A stretch of 10,090 nt of DNA from CBFGWV01 sp965652545 (GTDB taxonomy: Bacteria > Pseudomonadota > Gammaproteobacteria > Competibacterales > Competibacteraceae), in contig CBFGWV010000177.1 of the NCBI GenBank assembly GCA_965652545.1, forward strand, positions 1 to 10,090, written 5' to 3'. This document shows, one piece after another, positions 4,276 to 10,090 of this stretch (the stretch's first letter is position 1; every line of letters starts with the position of its first letter). Position numbers and translations under genes: made by a program. The notes beneath the pieces are model-generated. The model was given only the letters and a program-made list of their open reading frames with translations, was not told the origin of the DNA and searched no databases.

Positions 4276-7065
4276 ATGTTCGATAGATTGCAATCGGCGG
4301 CGCCGCGCCTGCTGCGCACAATTGCGGCAAACTTTTGTCGGGTCGTACTTCTGGCCGGTATGTCATTGGCCGGCCAGGCGCTGGCCCAGGCACCCGCGCA
4401 GGGGCCATCGGCATCCATCGTACAAGCCTGGCAGTCCGATTTTTCCAGCGCCGCGCATGCCCTGCCACTGGGCGGTTCGCTGCAGGTGCAGGCGGTCGAA
4501 CTCGATGGGCTGGGTTTGAACGACCTGACATTGACGCGCTTCGAGGTCTTCGCGCCCGATGTGGAGATCATCGTCGACGAGGCACGGGTTTCCCCGACGC
4601 TCTCCAATGCCTATTTCCATGGGGCCGTCGACGGCATACCGGGCTCGTTGGCCGTGTTGACGGTCCCCAAAGCGGGCAAACCGCGGGGCCTGGTGCAGAC
4701 ACCGGACGGCACCTGGTTCATCGGGGACCGCCAACTGGCGGCCACGGAGATCATCGGCCAGCGGATGTCCGATGAGGACTTCGCGCAGTTGGAGCCGATG
4801 CAGTGCAGCGCGGACGAGCTCCCATCGTCGCCATCGTCGGGTGGACTCATCGAGCCCCTTGGGGATGTCGCGTCGCCGTCCGCGGGCGGCATCAGCTCGC
4901 CGTCGGCAGTCAACTACACCGCGCGGATGGCGCTGGATACCGACTACGAGTTCTACGCCCTGTTCGGTAACCAGGCCGATGCCATCGCATATGTGGGTGA
5001 TTTGTTCGCCTACTCATCCAGCATCTACACCCGCGAAGTCGATACCAGCTTGTACGTCAGCTATCTGCGCTTGTGGACCACCGGGGCCGGCAGCGACCCG
5101 TGGAACGTGACCTCGGGGACCGCGAACGCACTCTTCGAGTTCCGGGATTATTGGAACGCCAACATGGGCGGAACCCAGCGCACGCTGGCCCACTTGCTCA
5201 GCGGAAAACGACTCGGCGGCGGTGTCGCGTATCGAGATGTACTGTGCAACCCGAGCTTCGGGTACGGGGTGAGCGCCAGCTTGAACGGCGATTTCGACAT
5301 CAACTCTCCCACCATCGTCTGGGACCTGAACGTCGTCACGCACGAGATCGGCCACAACTTCGGGTCGCAGCACTCGCACTGCTACCGGGGCACATTGGGG
5401 CAGTCCGCATCCATCGACCATTGCTACGGCGGGGAAACCAACTCTGGATTCGATGTCTACGGCGACCTCTACACCTGCCACAGCGGCGCAGCAACACTAC
5501 CGGGCCTCAATGCCACCTCGGGCGGCTCCGCCGGCCAGGGCAACGGTACGATCATGAGCTACTGCCACCTGCTCGGCGGCGGGTTTCAGAACATCAGCCT
5601 GACCTTCGGTGCCGAGCCCTCGCCCAGCCACCCGGGTGTCGGCCACCATCCCTTCGGCGTCGATGCCTGGCGCGTGCCGACCCTGATGAGCGATGCCGTC
5701 ATCGCCCGCGCCCAGGCAGCCCCCAGCTGTCTAGCGGTCGTCGGCGAGCCGGTCACCGTGACGCCTTCGGCGGGCAGCGGTGGGAGCGTAGAGCCGTCCA
5801 CACCGCAAACCATCGTCAGTGGCGCAACGGCCGAATTCACCGTCACCCCCGATGCGGGCTACACACGCGACACCCCCGTCAGCGGCACCTGCCCGGCCGG
5901 TGGCTGGGCAGGGAACACCTACACCACCGGCCAAATCACCGCCGACTGCGGGCTCAGCTTCGGCTTCACCGCCAACACCCCTGACATCACGCTTGATCGG
6001 ACCACACTGAACGTGCCCGAAGGCAGCACCGCGACCTTCCGCGTCAGGCTGTCCGAACAGCCGGCATCCAGCGTCACCGTCGGCGTCGCGCGGGTGGCCG
6101 GCGATGCCGACATCACCGTGCAAAGCGGTGCCAGCCTGGTATTCACCACCGCCAACTGGGCGAGCTACCAGACCGTCACCCTGGCCGCCGCACAGGACGT
6201 GGACGAGGACAACGGCACCGCGACTATCTGGGCCAGCGCCTCCGGCCTGACCACCCAGGCATTGACCGCCACCGAACTGGACGACGACGGCGCCCCGCCA
6301 CCGGCATCGACGCTGACCAACATTTCCACCCGCGGCCGGGTCTCGACTGGTAACAGCGTCATGATCGGCGGTTTCATCATTACCGGCACCAGCCCCAAGC
6401 AAGTGCTGATCCGCGCACGCGGCCCCTCTATGGCCGGTAACCTTTCCGGCACCCTGAGTGACCCCACCATAAACCTGCACTCGGGGCAGACCATCATCGC
6501 CACCAACGACAACTGGCGCGATACCCAGCAGTCGGCCATCCAGGCCACAGGCCTTGCACCGGCCGACAACCGCGAGGCGGCCATCCTCATTACCTTGGAC
6601 CCCGGCGCCTACACCGCCATCGTCCGTGGCGTAGGCGGCACATCGGGTATCGGCATCGTCGAGGTCTTCGACATCGACAGCGCCTCCACTTCCACCCTGA
6701 CCAACATCTCCACCCGCGGCGGCGTCGGCACCGGCAACGACGTCATGATCGGCGGCTTCATCATCACCGGCACCAACCCCAAGCAAGTGCTGATCCGCGC
6801 ACGCGGCCCCTCCATGGCCGGTAACCTATCCGGCACCCTGAGCGACCCCACCGTGAACCTGCACTCGGGGCAAACCATCATCGCCACCAACGACGATTGG
6901 CGCGACACCCAGCAGTCGGCCATTCAGGCCACGGGACTGGCCCCTGCCGACAACCGCGAATCGGCTTTGCTGATCACATTGGACCCGGGACCCTACACCG
7001 CCATCGTCCGTGGTGTCAGTGCCACGACGGGAATTGGGATCGTGGAAGTGTTCGAGGTCGATTGA
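4276..7065 (+). CDS. secreted multidomain zinc metallopeptidase (M12B reprolysin-like metzincin)
   Basis: A 929-residue exported protease. Order of parts: Sec signal peptide (1-37, hydrophobic core about 23-33, cleavage likely after ALA at 35-37); a pro-region (about 38-180) resembling reprolysin propeptides, with Cys177 in PMQCSAD as a possible cysteine switch; a Ser/Pro/Gly linker (about 182-211); the catalytic domain (about 213-480); an InlB-B-like repeat (about 491-565, VTPSAGSGGSVEPSTP onward); a Calx-beta-like domain (about 568-672); and two 124-residue repeats (678-801, 806-929). The zinc site HEIGHNFGSQH has ligands His356, His360 and His366 and catalytic Glu357; the Met-turn is Met427 in TIMSYC. 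Many cysteines in the catalytic part suggest disulfides outside the cytoplasm. The start at 4276 has GGGGAGA at 4262-4268 in front and yields an intact signal peptide; the frame is open further upstream but overlaps the CBS gene. No C-terminal sorting signal is seen. Substrate unknown; an extracellular protease is likely. Confidence 0.93.
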   Translation: MFDRLQSAAPRLLRTIAANFCRVVLLAGMSLAGQALAQAPAQGPSASIVQAWQSDFSSAAHALPLGGSLQVQAVELDGLGLNDLTLTRFEVFAPDVEIIVDEARVSPTLSNAYFHGAVDGIPGSLAVLTVPKAGKPRGLVQTPDGTWFIGDRQLAATEIIGQRMSDEDFAQLEPMQCSADELPSSPSSGGLIEPLGDVASPSAGGISSPSAVNYTARMALDTDYEFYALFGNQADAIAYVGDLFAYSSSIYTREVDTSLYVSYLRLWTTGAGSDPWNVTSGTANALFEFRDYWNANMGGTQRTLAHLLSGKRLGGGVAYRDVLCNPSFGYGVSASLNGDFDINSPTIVWDLNVVTHEIGHNFGSQHSHCYRGTLGQSASIDHCYGGETNSGFDVYGDLYTCHSGAATLPGLNATSGGSAGQGNGTIMSYCHLLGGGFQNISLTFGAEPSPSHPGVGHHPFGVDAWRVPTLMSDAVIARAQAAPSCLAVVGEPVTVTPSAGSGGSVEPSTPQTIVSGATAEFTVTPDAGYTRDTPVSGTCPAGGWAGNTYTTGQITADCGLSFGFTANTPDITLDRTTLNVPEGSTATFRVRLSEQPASSVTVGVARVAGDADITVQSGASLVFTTANWASYQTVTLAAAQDVDEDNGTATIWASASGLTTQALTATELDDDGAPPPASTLTNISTRGRVSTGNSVMIGGFIITGTSPKQVLIRARGPSMAGNLSGTLSDPTINLHSGQTIIATNDNWRDTQQSAIQATGLAPADNREAAILITLDPGAYTAIVRGVGGTSGIGIVEVFDIDSASTSTLTNISTRGGVGTGNDVMIGGFIITGTNPKQVLIRARGPSMAGNLSGTLSDPTVNLHSGQTIIATNDDWRDTQQSAIQATGLAPADNRESALLITLDPGPYTAIVRGVSATTGIGIVEVFEVD
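6307..6690 (+). repeat. C-terminal repeat copy 1 within the metallopeptidase
   Basis: Encodes residues 678-805: a 124-residue unit beginning STLTNISTRG plus a 4-residue linker (SAST). The unit contains VMIGGFIITGT, KQVLIRARGPS, ATNDNWRDTQQS and PGAYTAIVRGV. It belongs to a beta-rich repeat type I recognise from secreted bacterial proteins. Copy 2 starts 384 bases later, giving a unit of 128 codons. About 110 of 124 residues agree by direct reading, with a stretch of about 36 bases identical at every position around the KQVLIRARGP codons. Confidence 0.95.
6691..7062 (+). repeat. C-terminal repeat copy 2 within the metallopeptidase
   Basis: Encodes residues 806-929, the end of the protein, and closes with GIVEVFEVD directly before the stop. 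It differs from copy 1 at about 14 residues (for example Arg/Gly, Ser/Asp, Asn/Asp, Ala/Pro). Wobble positions agree well in the first two thirds and diverge more in the last third, as if the two copies had been homogenised or duplicated unevenly. Confidence 0.95.
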
Positions 7066-7110
7066 TGACCAAGAGCACGACAGCGGTTCTCTGAGCCATC
7101 GCCAACGTTA

Positions 7111-7224
7111 GCCCTCCGGGCAGGGCCATGTGCAATCAGACGCGCTGTAAACACGTCCGTGTGCGCTCGACGGCGGCATTCATGCCGCCGACGGTCTGAT
7201 TGCACATGCCCCTGCCCGGAGGGC
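7111..7224. repeat. 114-bp element with 31-bp near-perfect inverted ends and inner hairpins
   Basis: The left arm (7111-7141, beginning GCCCTCCGGGCAGGG) and the right arm (7194-7224, ending CCTGCCCGGAGGGC) are complementary at 30 of 31 positions; the one mismatch is C7126 against C7209. The 52-base middle holds a perfect 9-bp hairpin with a 2-base loop (7171-7190, CGGCGGCAT/ATGCCGCCG) and a 5-bp hairpin (7151-7162, ACACG/CGTGT). It lies alone in the gap between two convergent genes. No T-run follows the right arm on the + strand, so it is not a standard intrinsic terminator, although such a fold could still slow polymerase from either side. No target-site duplication is visible. It may be a MITE- or REP-like dispersed element; I cannot tell without a genome search. 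Confidence 0.9.
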
Positions 7225-7263
7225 GGTGCGACCAGCACCGACCCTGGTCCATAGCCTGCGCCG

Positions 7264-9396
7264 TCAACCGGAGTCCTGCCCCCCCGACCGCAACCAGCGA
7301 CGCAAGACGTACAGCACCCCGACGATCCCCACTGTCGCCGCCGCCAACCATGCCGCGGTCAGCCAATCCGGGTTCCGCAGAAACGCCAGCAGCCGGTCGG
7401 CCACCACCGTCAGTGCCAGAATGCCTGGACCCATGCCGAGCAACGTACCGATCAGAAAATCACGCAGCCGGATGTGCGACGCACCGGCAATCAGATTCAC
7501 CACCGTAAACGGCGCCACCGGCACGATCCGCACAAACAGAATCGCAACCAGACCTTGCCGCGCAATACGCCGGCTGAGCCGATCCAGCCGCCCGCCGGCC
7601 ACCTGGCGCAAACTGCGACTGCCCAACCTCGTCCCCATGGCATAGCCCGCCGTCGCCGCCAGCATCGACCCGGCCAGCGCATACCCCGCCCCCTGCAAAG
7701 TCCCGAACAGAATCACCGTCACCGCGATCAGCACCGTGATCGGAAACGCCGTCAGCCCCGCAACCACATACGCCGCCAACGTGATCAGCGGCGCCCAGGC
7801 GCTTTGCTCCACCTGCCGGCCCAGCGCCACCAACGCATCCACATTCACCCATTCCGACAACGGCGAAAAACGCCACAGACCCGCCAACAGCGCCAGCCCG
7901 AGCACACCGGCGGCGAGCAGCTTCAAACGGTTGCGTGCCGGTCTGCGCTCGCCATGCTCGACCAGATGATCCATCAACAGCGCAGGACTGATCGGCTCCT
8001 CCAGATCCACCATCGTCGATTCAGGAATCAACCGGTCCAGTTCCTTGGGCACATCGTCCTGCAAGGCATACAAGCTCTTCCCCCGGCCGCCGAGTGCGTC
8101 CACCGTGCCAAGCAGCGAGCCGGTCTCGCGCAAACTGCCGGCGACGCGCTCCACGGTCGTATCCAAGTGCTCGGCGAGTAGACGGTTGCGGAATGTGGTG
8201 ATCGCCTCGCGCTCGGCCGGGCGGGTGGCCTCGACGACAAGATCGCACTCCGTGTCCAGCCGCATCGAGCGGTTACTGAGGTTCGATGAGCCGATGCGCA
8301 GCACCGTGTCGTCGACGATCAGCAGTTTGCTGTGGACCTCGATGAAGCCTGCGCCCAGGCGCGGGTCATGCGGGTAGCAGATCCGCAGACGGCCGTGCCG
8401 GTCGTGTGCCCGCAACTGGCGCAGAACGCGCGCGCGAAGCACATCCATGGTGTTCTGCTCCAGCCAGGCGCCGCTTTTCCTGGGCAGGATGAGCACGATC
8501 TGCGGCCCGCTCGTCTCCTCCAGGCGCTCGCACAGTAGCTGGGTGATCAAGTCAGAGGTCAGGTACTGGTTCTCGATGTATAGCGTCTGCCTCGCTCTGC
8601 GGATCAAGTCGATGTACAGGTGCTCGACCTCCCGCACGGCGCCCTGGTCCTTATGGCTGGGCAGGGTACGTGCGATGGCCGCCTTGCCCCCGGTCAAAAG
8701 CGGCTCGAAGCCCACGGGCCAGGGGTCATCATCGCCACCGTCGGTATCTTCGGGCAGGTGTTCGCCGGTGGAGCGCAACCAGCGTTGGCGAATCAACTCA
8801 GCCAGCGCTGCCGCCACACCGCCGTCGACCAGGACTTGCACATCGTGGAACGGCCCGTACTGCCGGCCGTCGGGATCCACCCGACGGGTGTCGTCCGGCC
8901 GGTGAGAGGAGGTATCCCAGCGACACTTCGTCAGGTCCAGGCCGCCGAGGAAGGCAATTTTGTCGTCTATGACGACGACTTTCTGGTGTTGCGAGCCGCT
9001 GACCGGGTGCGCCTTGTCCAGGCGAAAGTGGACCCCGGTGTGCGTGGTCCATTGCATGTGGTACGTCGCCAACCACTGGCGCTCCAGTGCGTAAATGGCG
9101 GCGAAGTCCCAGACCAGTACGTGGACACGCACACCGCGCTCTCGCGCGATGTAATCGAGCAAGGCACGGAGCTGGGTCGGGTAAGGGTCGTCCGGATGTG
9201 GGTCGCGCTCCAGTTGCAGGCGGCTGTCGAAGTCCCAGGCAAGGATGTGAATGTGGGATCGTGCGCGCAGGCAGGCTTGGCGCAGCGCCCGGAAGTAGTC
9301 CTCGCCATCGACCAGCGGAGCGAGTCGCTGGTAGGGTTCGTATCGCCAGCAGTTGCTGCCGGGTGTAAACAGGGTTTCGTTTTCGTTTTTGTTCAT
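7264..9396 (-). CDS. phospholipase D-like protein fused to a VTT/DedA-type membrane domain
   Basis: A 710-residue fusion. Residues about 15-410 form a phospholipase D-superfamily region with two HxKx4D motifs: H137/K139/D144 (HQKVVVID) and H355/K357/D362 (HSKLLIVD). PLD enzymes hydrolyse or transfer phosphodiester bonds, as in phospholipid head-group turnover or cardiolipin synthesis, through a histidine-phosphate intermediate. The acidic insert at 216-224 is a variable linker. Residues 491-509 form a first membrane segment. The remainder (about 535-700) is a VTT domain (SNARE-associated/DedA/TVP38 type), with the FPITVLIAVTVILFG region (551-565) and the conserved FVRIVPVAPFTVVNLIAG re-entrant region (621-638). 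DedA/VTT proteins are linked to lipid flipping, so a membrane-lipid role is plausible. The start at 9396 (MNKNENET) is chosen because the PLD region begins just after it; 9426 (MSGIR) is possible, and neither has a clear ribosome site. It is divergent from the YchJ-family gene. Confidence 0.92.
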   Translation of the reverse strand: MNKNENETLFTPGSNCWRYEPYQRLAPLVDGEDYFRALRQACLRARSHIHILAWDFDSRLQLERDPHPDDPYPTQLRALLDYIARERGVRVHVLVWDFAAIYALERQWLATYHMQWTTHTGVHFRLDKAHPVSGSQHQKVVVIDDKIAFLGGLDLTKCRWDTSSHRPDDTRRVDPDGRQYGPFHDVQVLVDGGVAAALAELIRQRWLRSTGEHLPEDTDGGDDDPWPVGFEPLLTGGKAAIARTLPSHKDQGAVREVEHLYIDLIRRARQTLYIENQYLTSDLITQLLCERLEETSGPQIVLILPRKSGAWLEQNTMDVLRARVLRQLRAHDRHGRLRICYPHDPRLGAGFIEVHSKLLIVDDTVLRIGSSNLSNRSMRLDTECDLVVEATRPAEREAITTFRNRLLAEHLDTTVERVAGSLRETGSLLGTVDALGGRGKSLYALQDDVPKELDRLIPESTMVDLEEPISPALLMDHLVEHGERRPARNRLKLLAAGVLGLALLAGLWRFSPLSEWVNVDALVALGRQVEQSAWAPLITLAAYVVAGLTAFPITVLIAVTVILFGTLQGAGYALAGSMLAATAGYAMGTRLGSRSLRQVAGGRLDRLSRRIARQGLVAILFVRIVPVAPFTVVNLIAGASHIRLRDFLIGTLLGMGPGILALTVVADRLLAFLRNPDWLTAAWLAAATVGIVGVLYVLRRWLRSGGQDSG

Positions 9397-9437
9397 GCGT
9401 TTAGCGTGCGAGCGTATGCCGGACATCAGAGGTGTGT
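9397..9437. promoter_or_regulatory. short divergent intergenic region
   Basis: Only 41 bases separate the start codons of the minus-strand PLD-VTT gene and the plus-strand YchJ-family gene, so their promoters must overlap each other or the opposite gene. On the + strand AGAGG (9428-9432) lies five bases before the ATG at 9438 and is a reasonable ribosome site. I see no convincing -35/-10 pair in either direction. Confidence 0.4.
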
Positions 9438-9842
9438 ATGGTTGATCGTGGCGGCCGGGAAACGGCTTGCCCGTGTGGGACGGGGCGGGTCTATGCGGCG
9501 TGTTGTTCGCCCTATCACCATGGTGTAGCCGCACCCGATGCGGAAGCTTTGATGCGCTCCCGCTACAGTGCCTATGCGCTGGGGCTTGGGTCTTATCTGC
9601 TGGCGACTTGGCATCCGCGGACCCGGCCGGCGGAGAATGCTTTGGCTTTGGATGCCGACACCCGCTGGCTCGGCCTGAACGTGCGGTGCCACGAGCGTGT
9701 GGATTCGGACCATGCAATCGTCGAGTTTGTCGCCCGCTACCGTGTCGGCGGCGGGCCGGCGGTGCGATTGCATGAGGTTAGTCGTTTCGAGCGCCTGGCG
9801 GGCGCGTGGTTTTATGTCGATGGAGTCTTTCCCGACCGCTGA
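9438..9842 (+). CDS. ychJ: YchJ-family protein with N-terminal SEC-C zinc motif
   Basis: A 134-residue protein of the YchJ/UPF0225 family. The N-terminus has the SEC-C type cysteine cluster CPCGTG...ACC (Cys11, Cys13, Cys22, Cys23), which binds zinc. It is followed by the family block ALMRSRYSAYALG (37-49), LLATWHPRTRP (54-64) and the NTF2-like part with FVARYRVGG (97-105), LHEVSRFER (111-119) and AWFYVDG (123-129). The E. coli protein carries a second CPCGSGKKFKKCC motif at the C-terminus; this one stops right after the NTF2-like strand (VFPDR) and lacks it, a variation I believe is common in the family. Biological role unknown. ATG 9438 is preferred over GTG 9432, which overlaps the ribosome site AGAGG. 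Confidence 0.9.
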   Translation: MVDRGGRETACPCGTGRVYAACCSPYHHGVAAPDAEALMRSRYSAYALGLGSYLLATWHPRTRPAENALALDADTRWLGLNVRCHERVDSDHAIVEFVARYRVGGGPAVRLHEVSRFERLAGAWFYVDGVFPDR

Positions 9843-9887
9843 CCGCGTCCGTTCTTTTGCGACAACGGCCAGTGGCGAGCGTTCGTC

Positions 9888-10062
9888 CTGGGTAGTGCGA
9901 TGCTCATTCGCCCTCGGCAGTACGGCACTCGTTCACCTACGGTAGTACGGCGCCCGCTCACCTCCGGTGGCGCGGCGCTCGCTCACCTCGGGTAGCGCGG
10001 CACTCGGTCACCTCGGGAAGCGCGGCGCTCGGTCACCTCGGGTAGCGCGGCGCTCATTTCCC
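9888..10062. repeat. seven-copy 25-bp tandem direct repeat (minisatellite-like)
   Basis: Seven head-to-tail units of exactly 25 bases start at 9888, 9913, 9938, 9963, 9988, 10013 and 10038. The best-kept units (10013 and 10038, also 9988) share the core AGCGCGGCGCTC or a one-base variant, and are joined by GGTCACCTCGGG. Units toward the gene (9888, 9913, 9938) are more diverged, with AGTACGG instead of AGCGCGG. A further degenerate unit may precede 9888. The core AGCGCGGCGCT is itself a palindrome with one central base. The period is not a multiple of three and stop-free translation is not conserved, so it is not coding. The 45 bases between the ychJ stop and the array, and bases 10063-10090, show nothing else. 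Confidence 0.92.
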
Positions 10063-10090
10063 GCCTTTCGGGTCGGGTGGGTCAGGGGCC

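Noticed and set aside
5731..6786. Long open frame on the minus strand under the metallopeptidase (351 codons)
   Set aside because: Its composition is Gly/Ala/Val/Asp-rich with no recognisable domain, and it mirrors codon bias of the strongly supported plus-strand gene, including its repeats. It is a shadow.
7111..7224. Standard intrinsic terminator or complete insertion sequence
   Set aside because: No T-run follows either arm, no transposase is encoded in 52 bases, and no flanking target duplication can be seen.
8620..9528. Long open frame on the plus strand under the PLD-VTT gene (302 codons)
   Set aside because: The minus-strand frame carries two HKD motifs and a clear family match; the plus-strand frame has no domain and runs across the divergent promoter region.
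9397..9717. Upstream extension of the PLD-VTT frame
   Set aside because: It runs antisense through the YchJ-family gene and is Pro/His/Arg-rich without domain similarity; the PLD region begins right after 9396.
9888..10062. CRISPR array
   Set aside because: The 25-base units follow each other with no spacers, and no cas gene is present.

Overview
The window is GC-rich with dense, mostly co-directional genes. The protein repertoire (a ClpP close to the proteobacterial form, an ArsR-SRPBCC pair, a YchJ-family protein, a PLD-VTT fusion) suggests a proteobacterium, most likely a high-GC gammaproteobacterium. That placement is inferred from protein flavour and base composition only. There is no rRNA, tRNA, transposase, integrase, phage gene or CRISPR array.

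Left part (1-1602, + strand): a perfect 11-bp inverted repeat sits directly in front of a small ArsR-family repressor. Its stop overlaps the start of an SRPBCC/AHSA1-like protein, whose end overlaps the start of an extra ClpP protease subunit. The three genes look like one translationally coupled, self-regulated unit. Next (1663-3560) comes a two-gene ABC exporter, ATPase then ABC-2 permease, overlapping by ATGA. A stand-alone two-CBS-domain protein follows (3723-4157).

Middle (4276-7065): a large secreted multidomain zinc metallopeptidase with a Sec signal peptide, a pro-region, a metzincin catalytic domain with HExxHxxGxxH, an InlB-B-like repeat, a Calx-beta-like domain and two nearly identical 124-residue C-terminal repeats. 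It converges on a minus-strand gene, and the 198-bp gap holds a compact element with 31-bp near-perfect inverted ends and internal hairpins.

Right part: a minus-strand 710-residue fusion of a phospholipase D-like domain pair (two HKD motifs) with a VTT/DedA-type membrane domain (7264-9396). It is divergent from a short YchJ-family SEC-C protein (9438-9842). The window ends in a seven-copy, 25-bp, non-coding tandem repeat (9888-10062).

Most genes belong to known families. The points most worth a second look are the ArsR-SRPBCC-ClpP coupling with its promoter-embedded operator, the inverted-repeat element between the convergent genes, the 25-bp tandem array, and the recently duplicated C-terminal repeat of the metallopeptidase.
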